Source: Corallochytrium limacisporum
Lineage: Eukaryota > Opisthokonta
NCBI GenBank assembly: GCA_002811645.1
Contig: PDIP01000015.1
Span: 1-64,000, forward strand
DNA length: 64,000 bases
Reading direction: 5' to 3'
Part shown: positions 31,558 through 45,100 of the stretch, one piece after another
Numbering within the stretch: position 1 is the stretch's first letter
Layout of the letters: each line of letters begins with the position of its first letter
The notes under the pieces: model-generated
The model's input: the letters and a program-made list of their open reading frames with translations, nothing else
Told to the model about the DNA's origin: nothing
Database searches by the model: none
Made by a program: the position numbers and the translations under genes

Positions 31558-32817
31558 TCACCGTGCGTTGGAGTACTGACGAACAAGGTCAAGATCAAGC
31601 CGGGAAATTATATCACGAATGCCATGAATGGTTTGCTCCAGTCGCTTTGGGTCGCGGTCATCCGCCTCAAGCAGGAAATCAAGAACTGAGAACAGCCATG
31701 CATCCACCGTACTTAGCACTGGTTTCGTGGGGAATCCCGGCACTTCCACCTCGTTCATGCACTGTAGAACAAGTCGACGCAGTCTGTGGACTTTGGGATT
31801 CTTCTGCATCATCAATTGTGTCTGAGTCTCAGCCTGTTGCTTGAGCAAGTTGACATTGGCCTGCAGATTGCGGAACTGGTCGTACATCGGCTGCTGCTCC
31901 TGTTGCAGCTTAATCAGCTCCTGACGCATATGGTCACGATAGCTCTTCAAGCTCACCAAGCTGTTCATGGTGTCATGCATCATCATTTCGCGTTGATTGG
32001 CACCGATTGGCAAATTAAGCGCGCGAATCTTGCCTTGTTCATTGAGCGGCAACGTTGATAGGCGATTGGACACCGGGGTCCCAACGGAACCCGGGCGCTC
32101 GCCGAGGGCCGTGCCGTTCGGAGAGAGGAAGCCGCCTGGTCCAGCCGACAGCGGACTTCTCCGTGAACTGTTCATCATCATTTGCTGTAGTTGGTGGTCA
32201 GATCCATCGCTAGTGTTGGAGCTTCGCCTGGTGCGGTCGTGCGAGTTTCGGCTAGCCTGGCTGGCGCTTTCGCGATGGGAGTCGACATCGAGACCATCCA
32301 TCACATTGCCACCTTGCGCGCTGGTCTTACTGTGTGCGGGGCTACCGGCACCTACAGATGAAGCCGTAGAGTCCAGATCACCACCCAATACACTACCACG
32401 AGCAATACTTTCACGCCACATCCTGTACGAGTCGGATTTGAGGTACTCATTCAGCTCCTGTTGGTATTTGACCCGGTCTGCACGCGCGGCTGCCATGTAT
32501 GGTTCCTTATCAGCATCAGTCATTTTACTCCATTCCTGACCCAAAATGCGTGTTATGTCTGCCATGAGGAATGTGGGATTCTGCTCTTTCAGTTCTGCCC
32601 GCCTCTTAGCCGTGAAGCGTAGATAGCCCGTTTGTGGCTGTTTCGGTGCATTGGGATCCTTGACATTGATGTTCAGTTTGCGACGAATCACAGACGTGGA
32701 ACGACTGGCAGCATTCTTCTTGTTTGAACTTACTCCCTTTGTGGCAGGTGTCCGCTTCTTTGCAGATTCCGACCCGGCAGATGAGGCATGCGAATGCCCT
32801 TCTATTGGTGACTCCAT
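31558..32817 (-). CDS. HMG-box protein of the HMG20/BRAF35 type
   Basis: The 419-aa protein has one HMG box at about 54-126 (DPNAPKQPQTGYLRF, RILGQEWSKM, EPYMAAARADR). The box and the following ELNEYLKSDSY stretch align best with animal HMG20A/HMG20B. A Ser-rich region (135-265) follows, then a coiled coil (about 280-345), then a C-terminal module (STVDAWLFSVLDF ... RDIISRLD) resembling the very end of HMG20 proteins (TVDxIDSYM ... REVVNRLD). HMG20B is a DNA-binding subunit of the LSD1-CoREST histone demethylase complex, and HMG20A its paralogue. Assignment rests on remembered sequence comparison; generic HMGB or SMARCE1-like identity fits less well. Convergent with the monooxygenase, 115 bp between stops. 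Confidence 0.8.
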   Translation of the reverse strand: MESPIEGHSHASSAGSESAKKRTPATKGVSSNKKNAASRSTSVIRRKLNINVKDPNAPKQPQTGYLRFTAKRRAELKEQNPTFLMADITRILGQEWSKMTDADKEPYMAAARADRVKYQQELNEYLKSDSYRMWRESIARGSVLGGDLDSTASSVGAGSPAHSKTSAQGGNVMDGLDVDSHRESASQASRNSHDRTRRSSNTSDGSDHQLQQMMMNSSRRSPLSAGPGGFLSPNGTALGERPGSVGTPVSNRLSTLPLNEQGKIRALNLPIGANQREMMMHDTMNSLVSLKSYRDHMRQELIKLQQEQQPMYDQFRNLQANVNLLKQQAETQTQLMMQKNPKVHRLRRLVLQCMNEVEVPGFPTKPVLSTVDAWLFSVLDFLLEADDRDPKRLEQTIHGIRDIISRLDLDLVRQYSNAR

Positions 32818-34750
32818 CTTGTTGGCCGTTTAAGTCTTTCGTCGAAGTAAGGGGTTCACGGGTCACTGCGTCTCATACTGACCTTGTCCTTGGAATTTCT
32901 CTGTACAATTATTTGTTCGGTCTTACAATTTGTAGACTCTTATTTTTCCAACCAGCGTCACTCTTGACACCAATGATCTTTACCTTGTACCGCATAAACA
33001 CCTGGTTCAACCTCTCCAAGATTGATTGCAAGAACTTCTACCATACGTTCGAACCGTGATGGCTAGAAGTATAAATTCAAAGCGTTTTCATTTCCTTTTC
33101 CTCACGAACAATGTTCCTAAAGTGTTCTGGCAGGACCACAGAACAGTTAAGCCTGCTAAAAACGCATCACAAGAGCAGTTCAAGCTTGCCGCAAAGGCAA
33201 ACTCTCATGGAAGGAAAGTGGTGCCCGCGAAAATGGGGGGTTTGGCGGACTGCGTGTCGTGTGTGGGGATCAGGGGCCATTGAGAAAATTTTATCTGCCC
33301 TCGACCCACCCTGATCCATAGTAAAAGAACCGGGCAGAGCAGGAGAGGGGGGAAAGGGGTCGGGAAACGGCAGCAAGGGGGGGGGAACTCCCCAAGAGCG
33401 GGAAGCGAGAGAACAGAAAAGACTCGGCAGTGGTGCATACGCGCCGAGAGGAGTCGGTGTCTCCAAAGGGTGAAAAGGAAACTGGGGAACAGGGAGAGGC
33501 CCGCGGGGGAAGAGAAGAGGAAGGGGGGGGGAGGGAAGGAGGGAGGGAAGGTGGAGGGGCAAGGCTCCCTGCCCGGGCGCGCTGCTAAGCGGGGAGGGCC
33601 CTCCCCCCCTTTCTTTGGACAGACCAAGAATTGGCCAGTCGTTGGTCACCCCATACCCCCGGGAGTCGGATAACTGAGGCGGGAGGGGCTCAACTGAAAC
33701 AACCAAGGGCAAGGAAAAAAAAAGTGGTGGGACCCAAAGGAGAGGCGGGCCAGATTGCATACAAACAAAAACTCGAAATCAAGACTTCGCTCAGTGTTTC
33801 CATAGAGTTTGTATGCGCTTTAGCTTTATCCTTGGTCGGATTAGAAAAAAATCCTTCCCTGTCTGCACATGGACATCCGATCTGGAACTCTCTCGGGTAC
33901 AGGCCAATCTTGACCGTATATATGGTCATCATCAAGATTTTTATTAGCCTGCTTCCGTGGCAGTTACTTTTCAACCAACCAGAGCACTTGGCATGCTCCC
34001 TCGTTGTGATCCCCCCCTGCTCTCTTTTTTTTGCAGGCTTTCGTGATCAAGATGTCTATTCCGGGGAACCAAGCCGCACGCATACACGCAGACAGACCTC
34101 GCCGTGTTCCCGTTCTCCCTTGATGATGAGGAATGAAGAGCAATTGCCGCCATTGATGCTGAGTGGATTGAGACCGGTGTGTAATTTTTCGTTCTAGACC
34201 CAGGCAAAGTGTTCGTTCCTTTTTGATCCTCGATTCTATTCCGGGTACGGACCAAAGGAGAGGATCGCGAGGATCAGTAAATTTTTTAGTGCTTCCGTCA
34301 GATCAAAAATGGCACGACGCGCGCAGGGACACCACCGAGCGCCCTCCCCCCCTTCCCCCTCCCCTCCCTTTCTTCCCCAACAAGAATTTTTCAGAGATAG
34401 TCACCGACAACGCATACCCCAAGCGCGCGTTCCCCTGCCAGTAAATATTAAGGAGCTGGTTTCCAGTTGCGAATGATCATAGGTATGCATGACAGGGCAA
34501 TCCATACATGGAAAGGGTGGAACCGGAAGACCCATATCAGCATGCTCGTTCCCTTTGCGCCTTGTCGCATTATGTATTGCAAATTGAATTGGATAGGAGA
34601 TCAGCTGCAATTCACCGATAATGAGCAGCAGTAATGGTAAGCAACGCGATCTTCGTTTGCAACTCCACCACCAATACAGTGGTTCGTCAGAAACACATTG
34701 ACCGCCCAGGGTTGCCATTGTAGCACATCGAAACGTGCTCGGAGTGCATG

Positions 34751-34765
34751 GGGTTAGGGTTAGGG
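34751..34765 (+). repeat. short interstitial telomere-like repeat
   Basis: GGGTTAGGGTTAGGG is two and a half units of the TTAGGG telomere repeat found in animals and many fungi and holozoans. It is too short to be more than suggestive. Confidence 0.3.
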
Positions 34766-35069
34766 CGTCTGGTATGACATGGTTGCTTTGTGACCGCCGA
34801 GAGAATGTTCAGATCCGAGCCCCTTCGCAAGAGCATTCCCGAGTGAACTGTGGTCCAGGATTCCAAGCCTCAGAAAGATATCTTTGACAGCATATGTGAA
34901 TCAGCAAGATTTCTACACCTCCATTAGTCTATCGCAAACGGCCCTGTGATCTAGAATTGACACGCAGACCTACATATCCCGAATCTCTCCGCACTTATCA
35001 TCAATATTGTGAATGGGCTCAGGAATAAGTTTCAGAGGGTAAAAGCCAACGGGCCGGTGCGGTGCAGGC

Positions 35070-35130
35070 AGAAGGAGAAAGAGAGGAAGGAGAAAGAGAG
35101 GAAGGAGAGAGAGAGAGAGAGAGGAGGGGG
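35070..35130 (+). repeat. GA-rich simple repeat
   Basis: The tract is composed of GGAGAAAGAGA units followed by an uninterrupted GA run. There is no coding potential beyond low-complexity translation. Confidence 0.85.
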
Positions 35131-36180
35131 CAGCAACCCCGAGCTGTTGTATCCCTGTCCAGTCTTTGACAATTTGGCGAAGTCATTTATGATTATACTG
35201 CACTTAATATGGATCTATGGAATCCAGGAGAGGAGAGAGTCAAAGTGGCGTACCGAGGTTTGCCAAAATGTCAGGAGTGTGCGACGGGAAGGAGGGGGGA
35301 GGGGAAGTGATGAAAGCCAAGCAAAGAGTGAAACAGGGGACAAAAGAGGTATCCAGATCAGGGATCAGATCTTCAGTACATTCTTTATGGAAAGTGGGAC
35401 ATAATTCATTCTTAGCAATCGTACCCGGTCTTGGCCAACTGGATGTCAGTTTCCGGCAGCCCCGGTGTTTTTTTTTTTAATCTCTTGCAATAGCCTGAAT
35501 TCACCCATACCGAAGTCGTCCAACAAAAATTCCTCCGCTGTTGTGTCTCACGTACTCCGTTAATAGATACTTGGTGTCCGTTCGTTTCACGGGGCTCTTA
35601 ATGGCCACTCAGTCTCCCTCCCGGAACGATGGTCACGGGCTCGTACCATCCATCGCGCGTGCTAATGAATTCCCGGAGGGCCTAAGGGGATCTCGGAGGA
35701 CTTGTTTGGTGGTCTTTCCGAGATCTGTCTTTTCCTCCCTCTGTAGTTAGCATCTTATTGTACTGTAATGTTCTCGCACTCTGCTTCCCGTGTTCGCGTC
35801 TTGAGAGAGAACCACCACCCCACCAGTGCGAAAACTATTAAAAGTACAGAGGGTGCCGCCCCTGCCCCGGGCAAGAGACACAGAGAGAGAGAGTGCCACA
35901 GAAATCATAGGCAACCGCACAACAAAGAAAAAACAAATAGAAAGAAAAAGGCGAACAAAAAAACGATAGACTAGCCATATACCTAAAACAAAATATAAGG
36001 GACGGAGGAGAGACTGGTAGTGGGGGACCCGGAGCCAATGTACCCTGGGAGAGTACTGCACGGGAAACTCCGGCAAACGCTTTACCCGCCGTCCGGGGAG
36101 AATAGAAATGGAAGGTGAGAAAAAAAGCCAGCAAAATACAAAGGGAAAAATAACGAGAGAGATTAAGAAGAAAGAGAAAC

Positions 36181-36244
36181 ACAGACAGAGACAGACAGAG
36201 ACACAGAGACAGAGAGAGAGAGTGAGAGAGAGAGAGAGAGAAAG
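36181..36244 (+). repeat. GACA/GA-rich simple repeat
   Basis: ACAGACAGAG-type units grade into a pure GA run. Frames across it give Ser/Leu or Arg/Glu-rich artefacts, which I do not annotate as genes. Confidence 0.85.
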
Positions 36245-39193
36245 CAGAAAAGGAAGGAAAGGTGGCACAAGAGGGTGAGGCACTTTCCCGCAAAATCTCG
36301 CCAGCGAAAAGCAAAGAAAATCAACCGAAATAGTAGCAGCGACGCGGGGTGCGGGGAATTAATTTGGCGGGATTGACAGACGAAGAGGAAGATGAAGAAG
36401 GACAGAACAAGATATATCTTGCGGAATGGGGGCTCTTGAGCTAATGGAGCATATCCCAAGCAGCTGGTCCATACATTCGAACTGTAATCTTTACTTATCG
36501 CCACCATCCAACCCTCTTTCTACTGCATTATCATGTCGTTTGCATGTCCAAATAGTTCATAGGGGAGGGCCGGCGGGTACGCGCAGGGCATGAAAGATCT
36601 TTCACAAACTGGAAGAGGGATTGCTGCCCACTTCTGCATGTCTGTGGAGTGCCCACTTACTTTAAACAGAAAGAGAAAACATTCTCTCGATTGGATACCA
36701 CATTAATTTGATCATTTCGCAGTTTCTGCCTGCGAAGTACCTTCCCAGACCATGGGGACACGGAGTCAAAAAGCGTATCAATTTGCTGACCATTCTACAC
36801 ACGGGAAGGGCAGTTCGGGGCAAGCTCGGGATTACCCATCATGTGAGCTGGCATCAGATCCCACCGAGAGCGCGCCGATTCTGCTGAGATCATAGGGTGT
36901 TAACTGGGACATGCATGCACCGGGAATGGGTGTGTGTGTCTGGACGACGGGCGCAGTATTTCTTACAACAGGTTGCTCGTTCCGTCGGGCTCGGGGCACT
37001 GTTGTAAAGCGGAACGCAAAGCACTCCCACCGCATTGATGGCAATCACAAGGCATGCGAAAGCGAATGAGACTTTGGTGTGAAATTTATGCCTCGGCGCC
37101 TTGCACCTAGAACCAGTGCATTTCTCTCTTCGCAAAGGATACCACGCATTATTTCGCGGTTGATGTCCATGATCGTACCGACCGCCGACGGCAGTATTCT
37201 GCGGATGGACAACGCATAAAATGCCGTGCATTGCGATTCGAACCCCCCTCCTCCCCGGGGGGGGGGGCGGAACTGATCCTTCTTTGGTCGATCCAAATCA
37301 AATTGAGAGAACGAAACGGGAGAGAATTTTTTTGGAGGGCGGGGCAACAGGGAGGGCGGTGAGGGCGCCGCCGAATAGGAAAAAGGGCGCGGGCAAAGGG
37401 CCCGCCCACCCACAGCCAGTGCTGATCCGCAAGTACAGACCCGGCTGGCATGAATTATACAAACGGTACCAACGAGAGCGGAACACGCCGCGTACTACCA
37501 TCCATACCGAGCACTAGCAGCTGAGCTAATGATAACATGGCCCTGCTGCTCATGATGCTGCCTGGCATTGATATCTATCTATAGTGCAGACTATACACTT
37601 GTGCTTACCACAGATTCCCGCCGTAACATGTCCAGCACACATCGTATTTTATTTCTGTGCAAACTGTTGTGTTATACATTCCTCTGCACTAAAGAAGACG
37701 ATGAGGAAGGTCTTTCTTCCTCTATGATCCTTAGCATTCTCGGTTGATGCTTAGTCCCTGTTGGCGTCCTTGATCTCCTCCTCCTGCTAATTTCCTCTTT
37801 GTGTGTCCTCGCAAACCTTGTCGTCACTGAGTGTGCTAGAGCCTTGAATTTGGTCACTTGCAAAACACTACGCAGGATTTTGGTTCCGCATTTTTTTGGA
37901 TGAGACGGACTGCAATGGGCACGTTATCAGTGGGTTGCGAGGTAAAGCATCACTTCACCACACGAAGAGAGCTTTCCATGCGCGTCAATATGGATCACAA
38001 GATGCCCGTTGTAAACTTAAGTGATGGTCACGATCCCGTTAGTGAACAGTATGCATTGCTCTAAGAGAGTGTGGTACTTTAGCAGGTGAATTTCGTGGAG
38101 GCCCGTACTGTACAGCTCGCCTAGGGTGCGACGGTGATCACAATGGCAGATGACACTGCCACGTCTCCTTCGTGCGCAGGTACCACAAAGATAGGCAGCA
38201 ATCCGACATGAGCGAACAAATTACGCACCAGAAGGACTGGGGTTCCGTTCGCAGGTGAGATGTTTGGTGGTCTGCGGGTTATGGTAGCTCCTCTCTCCGG
38301 ACACCCCCTGCGGTCCATGCTAACCCACACACAAAGGGAAGGGATCGCAGAAAGGTGGGAACTGCTAACTGCCAATACATGGAGATCTCCAATCGAGATG
38401 GTACGAGTTGATGTTTTGTTCGACAGTAGTGGTTTTCAGGTGCCCTAGGAGCTGGTCTCCCTCACCTGCATGGCTCTTCGGCCTCTTCCCCAGTTTTTCG
38501 TTTCTTTCAGGATGCCCTGCACAATCGTAAAATTAGGCCCCCGTTGAAATAAATGGCAGAAATACGCCTCGATTCAGAATCCACCACATGACTCGCCGGC
38601 CCGCCCTCCATCCTCAAGGACCCCCTCCCCTCATTTTCTCGCTATATGTGAACCCGCTGTCACACACACTCTTTGCAACGCAAGCGCAGTACATTCGCTA
38701 CCGACCTTGGTCCCGGCCACGCAGGCGGCAGTTTGCCAGTACTGAGTGTACGTTTGGGAGAGCGGGGGATGAACCGGTTTGGGGGTGTGCTGCCGGGCCA
38801 TAGTGTACTGCCAGAGGGCCGACGCGTTTGGTGGGGTTGGGAAGCAAGTGGGGAGGGAGGAGGAGGTAGGGTGCGTGTGGCCGGCCGAGGCCACTGGCTG
38901 GTCGGTGGGTCCCGCCTGGATTTACTTGACCGCACGGGTTTCAAGGAGTGGGATGGCTCATGGTTCTGGTTCGCAGGATGTCTCCAGTTGTTGAAGACCA
39001 TATTGATAAGGTGACGGCAATGTGAAGGTACGAGATTTCAACTGTTCAATACACGATATGCTTCAAACTTATAACACCAAGAGGTCTTCAGAGTACCATG
39101 GCACGAAGCGAGATCACGCGATAGTTAGCCATGCACTGTTGACAAATCGCTTTGCATAAGCATCGTGTAGTAGCAGTTTAAACAATAGAATAA

Positions 39194-42100
39194 ATGGCGG
39201 CCAGCAGCTTGCAAGCACAGCTGGACCGTCAGGCGGCCCAGGCAGGCCTGACACCGCAGAGCACCAGGCAGACAGATTACCCAAGTCTTCTTTTCGACCA
39301 GAAGGAAGCACGCCAGCTGGACCAAGAAACCATTCGTCAGCTTGCCCTCAATGGCCTTGACGAAATTCGCTCGTCTGCGGCGAAATATCAGAGCAGTTAT
39401 GATGGGAATCAGACGGTTGCAGATGTACTAGAGGGTTTGCTAGAAGACCAATCGGGCGTGGTTATCGAAGCCATGACTTTGGACGAGGTATCAGATCTGG
39501 ATCTGCGGATACGTAGTGTTCTACCACTTCTGGGTCGGAGTCTTCTGCAGCGGGCATCACAGAAAATTATTGAATACCTGTTGCGCCGATATTCCATCCA
39601 CAAACGGCTGCAGGTGGATGTCATCCACACAGTACTGCCGTATCTACGGACCCGGGTGTTTGTCCGGCTCATGATTACCCTGCAGTTGGGACAAAAGGAG
39701 TGCCCCCACTATGCTTGGCTGGTACCACAGGTTTGCAAACCGAAGACGCCTTTGAGTATGTCTGTCTTGGCCCAACGTCTCAACAAGGACCCCACCCTGT
39801 TTGTCACTATTAGCAAGGCATGCCAGCACCTGATTCGCCAATTCGTGCCCAAGGAGATTGTTGGTGATGCACGACAGCCCTCCACAGATCTCGGGGAGAT
39901 GTACGCCAGCTTTCTGACAGTGCTTGGAGCGGACTTTATCGCGGAAGTGGTACAAGCACAGGTTACTGCGGGAGCCGGCCTGAAGGGGAAGCGCCAAGAA
40001 GCTGCGCTTTTGGTTGCGCAGACTGCAATTGAATGCCTAGAGAACGCCTCGGACGTACAGAAAAATTCGGGGGCGCGTTCTATTGCCATCGCTGATGTCT
40101 TGCGCTCGATGGCACATACTCTCAGCATTGTATTGGCACAGAAGGTACAAATTCCTGCCAAGGCCCTGGTTGAGCTCCTTGGCGCGTTCATGCAACATCA
40201 CAGGGTGGCAACGACGGGACAGAAGGATTCGGCTGCCCGCGCGAAGGGAACACAAATGTTGTACACACTGGTTGTTCTTACTCAGACGCAGGGTGTCCAG
40301 GCTCTTCCTGTCCCTTTGATCAGCGACCTCATTCAGACATTTGCAGACGGATCCCTGGGAACACAGCTTCAGCAGGCATTTGAACAAAAAGGGGCGGGCG
40401 CGGATGCGTTCCTGACTGCCCTGATCAACACAGTGATTGATGAAAGTAGCCAAACTCTGCAAGGCAGCAATGGCATTGTGCTGACTCCTCACGGGCTGTC
40501 AGTCGAGCAGAACAAGCTTTTGGCGTCATCACTGCACACAACATTCGCATCCGTAGACGTACCGCAAGGCGTTTTGGATCAGCTCGTCCTGAAGGCTATT
40601 GGATCCGTAATTGTCTATGGAGAGAAGTCCCAGATTGGAAGTGCAATCTTGAGCGGTGCACATGTACGGGATCCCATGTATGTCGATGCCGTCATCGCTA
40701 TGATCACAGATAAGTCACAGAGCAAGATGTCCACCAAATTGTGGACGGTAGCCAAGGAGGTGGACTCATGGCGCACGGACTTGAAGAGTGAGACTCAAAT
40801 GCGGCAGAAAATCACAGAGAACTTGGATGCTTTGGTTGCATCAACAGCGAGGTTCGGAAACGAAGAAGGTGGCTTATTGCAATTATTGACAGAGTCCGAG
40901 TCCAACATCAGCACTGACATCAATGTGCACAAACTGACCGGTGCATTACATCATCCTTCGGTTGACATGCGCAGAAACGCAGCGGAAACTCTAGTGTCCG
41001 TCCTAGAATCTTCTAAGTGTGAACTGGCAGACCGCGTCATGGAATCCTGCCTCACCTACATTCCGGACCTGTTGATGGACACCTCGGCAGATGTAAGTCG
41101 CCAGGGAATTGCCCTGTTTCAGGTGTTGAGGGGAATGAAGGGCTTTGAGGCCCACAAGACTGAACCCATCTTTACCGCGTTGCTGAGGTACCTTTGGCAA
41201 AGCAGTATGAAGACAGATGCAAGTGCTTCACAGGATGTGCAAGCAGCATTGGTGGTTCTCTACGAAGCGTACGGTCCTGCTGAACACTTGAAGGAAACCG
41301 TGGTGTTGTTCATTGCTACCTTGTGCGCACGTCCGTCTTCCATTCTGCTGCAGAAGAGGAACACATTACTGAAGTCCCTGAAGGCGATCAAAGAGGGGCC
41401 CGAATGCTTGGAAATTTTGGTTGCATCTGACCTTCGCGGCCTGGGATCCAATTTCAGTGCCTTCCTCCTGGAATCTGGTGATGGCTTTGTAGAGAACATT
41501 CTCTCTGCGGGTTCTTCATTGGTCCAGATTGGTATACCCAGTCAGCACATTGAATCAGCTCTCGCCATGCTGAAGCTCGCGGCGGCCTCTGAACTGAACA
41601 AGACACAGGCATCGAAGCTGCTGGCCAATAGTGGAGAGGACAACCGTACGAAGGGATATGTACCCCTCTGGGATCGTTTGGTGGCACCCCGTATTGGGAC
41701 AATGCACACTGCTCATGCTAATGCCACTGGACAGGAGACAACTGAAGTGTTGGGTGATTTCCTGGGTGCCCTTGTCAAGTGCAAGACGCACGCAGAGGTT
41801 TATGACGTTATGGCGAAGGAATCACGGGTAGATGGTGCTTTGGAGTGGGATCTGACGAAGGTATTCTTGGCCTCAAAGGCAGCTTTGATGCTTGTCCTAG
41901 CTGTGGATGATACACTAACTTTATGTGATTGTTTGGACAGTCTGCTTGCTTTCCAGAACAAGACGATTCTCAAGCTGTGCGCCCCTATCGTTGGTACCGA
42001 TCGCATTGCAACCGGTGGAGATTTCGTGTCGGGACAGATCACGTTGTTGCGTCTCACTCTACAGCTCAATCGCAATGCGGTGGCTCGGAGCAATGCGCTC

Positions 42101-45100
42101 CTGTTCCTTGGAGCATCTATTCAGGGTATGGGAAGGGTAGCTATTAAACAACATGCTACCCACTTGGGTCAAGTTGGACTCTTTGTGGCCCTCAACTGCT
42201 GTGATGAGTCCAGGCGCGTACGCGAATCTGCTGTGGAGGCATTGCAAGCTCTTGCTCGCATAATCGAAGCTGGCGGTCTAGTGGCCACTGACATGAAGGC
42301 TAGCAGTAAATCCGCGAAACAAAGCGTTGTACCGGGGGCAGTCGTACCTTTACCTGTGCTCAGCGCGCTGTTGGCAACTCTGCATGTTGCTGCTACCGAC
42401 ATAGCGACCGATCCAGCACACATCAGCGAGGCCTTGGCTCGTTACTTCCAGCAGCAATCCGACGATGATGTGTGTCGCGCTTTACTTAACAGCGTGGTTA
42501 CGTGCGTAACGTCCCAGAAGCACACGTACGGTGTTCATCAACGCGCACTGCAACTTGTTCACGATCTGGATCCAGTGATGCAGCAGCAAATGTTCTTGCC
42601 ATTCAGCCTGCAAAACGCGAAGTTTCTTATGCGGTCTTTGCAGGGATCCATGGATAGGGCCTCGCCTGTGGTGAAAAAGTGTGCCAGTCTGTGCGCCAGA
42701 ATCCTTACACGCTGTGAGGACGGGGCGGCTAGCCTGACGGGTGTGCAGAAAGGCCAACTCGTTGAAGTTTTTGACCTATTCCTACGTCTGGGCTCAAATA
42801 AGACCGACGAGGAAACTCCCCAAGCCATTGTTCTTCGATCCTTTTTGACCAGGAAAGTTGGGTCAAAAGATGTGGGTATTGATGACGACGACGATGCGAT
42901 TGAAACTCCCAGTCCACTGTGGACCTCTCTTGATACGTACAAGGATCGTCTTTACGTGAGGCTATTGACCCTGGGGGGAAACATCAATGCTAATACGTCC
43001 CTGTCCATGCAGGAGGTCGCCACCCATACAGCTGCGGTGCTTGCCGTTGCATCGCTCGGTGTACTAGAGTTTGTTGGACGCATCCTTCGCGATCACATGG
43101 ATATGCTCCTTGAGGCCATCAATGTCAAAGACACCGATCATTTGTCATTGGCTGTGCGTGCTGGTAAGGGTATCTTTGAGAACCTGTCACCAGAGCAGGC
43201 CCAGTCGGACGAGACTATCACCGAGGGAACTTTCGCCAAGCGGAATTTGGAAGTCGTAAACACTATTCTGATGATCTGCGCAAAAGCAGACTTTGCTGAC
43301 TTTATGGAGCTATTGCAGGGAGAGGGTGCCACTGGTGGTCTCGCACTGTTGAAGGATACTAAACGCAAAGGTGGCAGTGCTAAGAAGGCAGGTGCGGCGT
43401 CCGATGATCTCGGTTCTCTGGCCACCTCCTTGCAGAACATGATTTCCAACATTTCATCAGCAATTCAAGGCCTGCTTGGTATGGAAGGTGTGGAAAGGAA
43501 GAAAACATCGAGAAAACAGCCTGTGACTACACCAAGTGGCTCTGTGGAGATCTCCGTCGATGCTTTGGAGTACACACAACAAAATATTATGATTGCGCTG
43601 CAAAGAGTTTGGGACCGAGTCTTGGCATGGAGGGACTCGTCGGCGACGACTCTGGACCTGGACAGTATTCCTGTGTTTAGTGCTATGCGTGCTGATGTGG
43701 CAGTGACTTGTCTGCGGATTTCTCGCAACCCCGCTACCCAGCATCAGGCTCTGAATGTGCTCAACACAATGGCGCGCCTGCAACCCCACAGGGTGGTTCA
43801 TGAAGTGATGCCTATCTTCACTTTCATGTCTACGTCAACTATTCGGCATGACGACAACTACACCTTTAAGCTGATCAAGGATACCATTTGCAGTATCATT
43901 CCTGCCATCATGTCGGGCGGGGAGTCATCTGCGGAGGAGAACACGGAGCGGGCCGTGAAGCAACTGCATTTTGACATCATCAAGGTCTTCGTCGACGCTT
44001 GGAAGCACATTCCGGCCCATCGTCGCCATGATCTGTACAGTGAGGTGGTGGCTACTATGGGTGCAGCAGACTACCTACATGTCATGATTGCCATGCTCCT
44101 GCGACGTGCGGATACCATCCAAATGCGCAAGGGACTTTCATCATCTAGTGAAGCCGAGGCGGATGGTGATGACTACAGTACGTTTGCCCACTTGCTCATG
44201 CATGACTACAACGCGGCTACCCAGCTCCAGGCTACATACAAATTGCTGCTGGTGCCTTGGATTGCGCCTTCTGTGGTGCGATTGCCTGAGGATGGCGATA
44301 TGTACAGTGATGACGATGACAACGACGAGGACCGCTTAGGAGGCAACCTGCATCCCGATGACTTGCTTCTCTCCAATATGGCTATTGGTGACGGCAAGCG
44401 CGGTACTTCCATGAAGACTATGCTGCGGAAGACTAATATTGTCCTTTTCGCTATTCGTCGCCTTGATCGTGCCGACTTACTTGAGGGCATTGTGACCCTC
44501 GAACGAAGTGGGGGTCAAGACGCCCTTGAAGCGTTGCAAGTGGAATACCTGCGCCTTCTTGAGGCATGCCTGCTTTTGCAGGCATCTTTGCAGGGACTGA
44601 CTTCGGGTGACACCACGGGAAGTCTGGCCAGCCGGATCCTCCATACCCGCGCAGACCATGCAGAGTGCCTGAAGGGATACAAGCGTCTGGGTCGTTGGGT
44701 GCTGGAACTGATGGACCGCGTCAATGGTCTCATGGCCTTCACGACAGTAGTGTCTGTTGTGGACCGCTTGGTGCGTCACAGTGACGCAGTGATTCGTCGC
44801 AAAGCTCTGTTGCTGCTTAACAGGCGTATCGAAGCATCTAAGGGGCAGCTCACAAAAACAGAGATCGAGTCATTGCTGTCATTCTTCCCTAGTATTCTAT
44901 ACATTATCAGTGCTGGGCGTTTGAATGCCGAGGACGATGGAGAAAGCGAAGACGAGGAAGATAGTGAACCGGAGACTGTCATAAACCGCCAGGTCGCGGT
45001 TCTTGTGTGCGAAAACATGGCACGCTTTCTGGCGAAGAAGTATCCCCAGGACTTTGATCGCGGCATGGCCCTGCTCCTGGAAGACAAGGTGCTCCGCACC

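Larger units (their letters stand above)
32818..39193. other. 6.4-kb gene desert with simple repeats
   Basis: No gene is recognised between HMG20-like and HEATR1. The block has a C-run/G-run junction at 37243-37267, purine-rich stretches at 33330-33600, GA-rich repeats near 35070-35130 and 36181-36244, and a short TTAGGG pair at 34751. Small frames within it are low-complexity translations. The last kilobase should contain the HEATR1 promoter. Confidence 0.6.

Noticed and set aside
33167-33760. Pro-rich 197-aa minus-strand frame
   Set aside because: Low-complexity translation of a G-rich purine tract; no domain and no promoter context.
35838-36507. overlapping Ser/Leu-rich and Phe-rich frames over the GA repeats
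   Set aside because: They are translations of simple repeats and pyrimidine tracts, without conserved sequence.
37225-37240. minus-strand GGGTTCGAATCGC resembling a tRNA B box
   Set aside because: Flanking sequence does not fold into a cloverleaf and no A box lies upstream.
37490-37560. minus-strand TAGCTCAGCTGCTAGTGC resembling a tRNA D-arm and A box
   Set aside because: No GGTTCGA T-loop at the right distance and no acceptor-stem pairing could be found.
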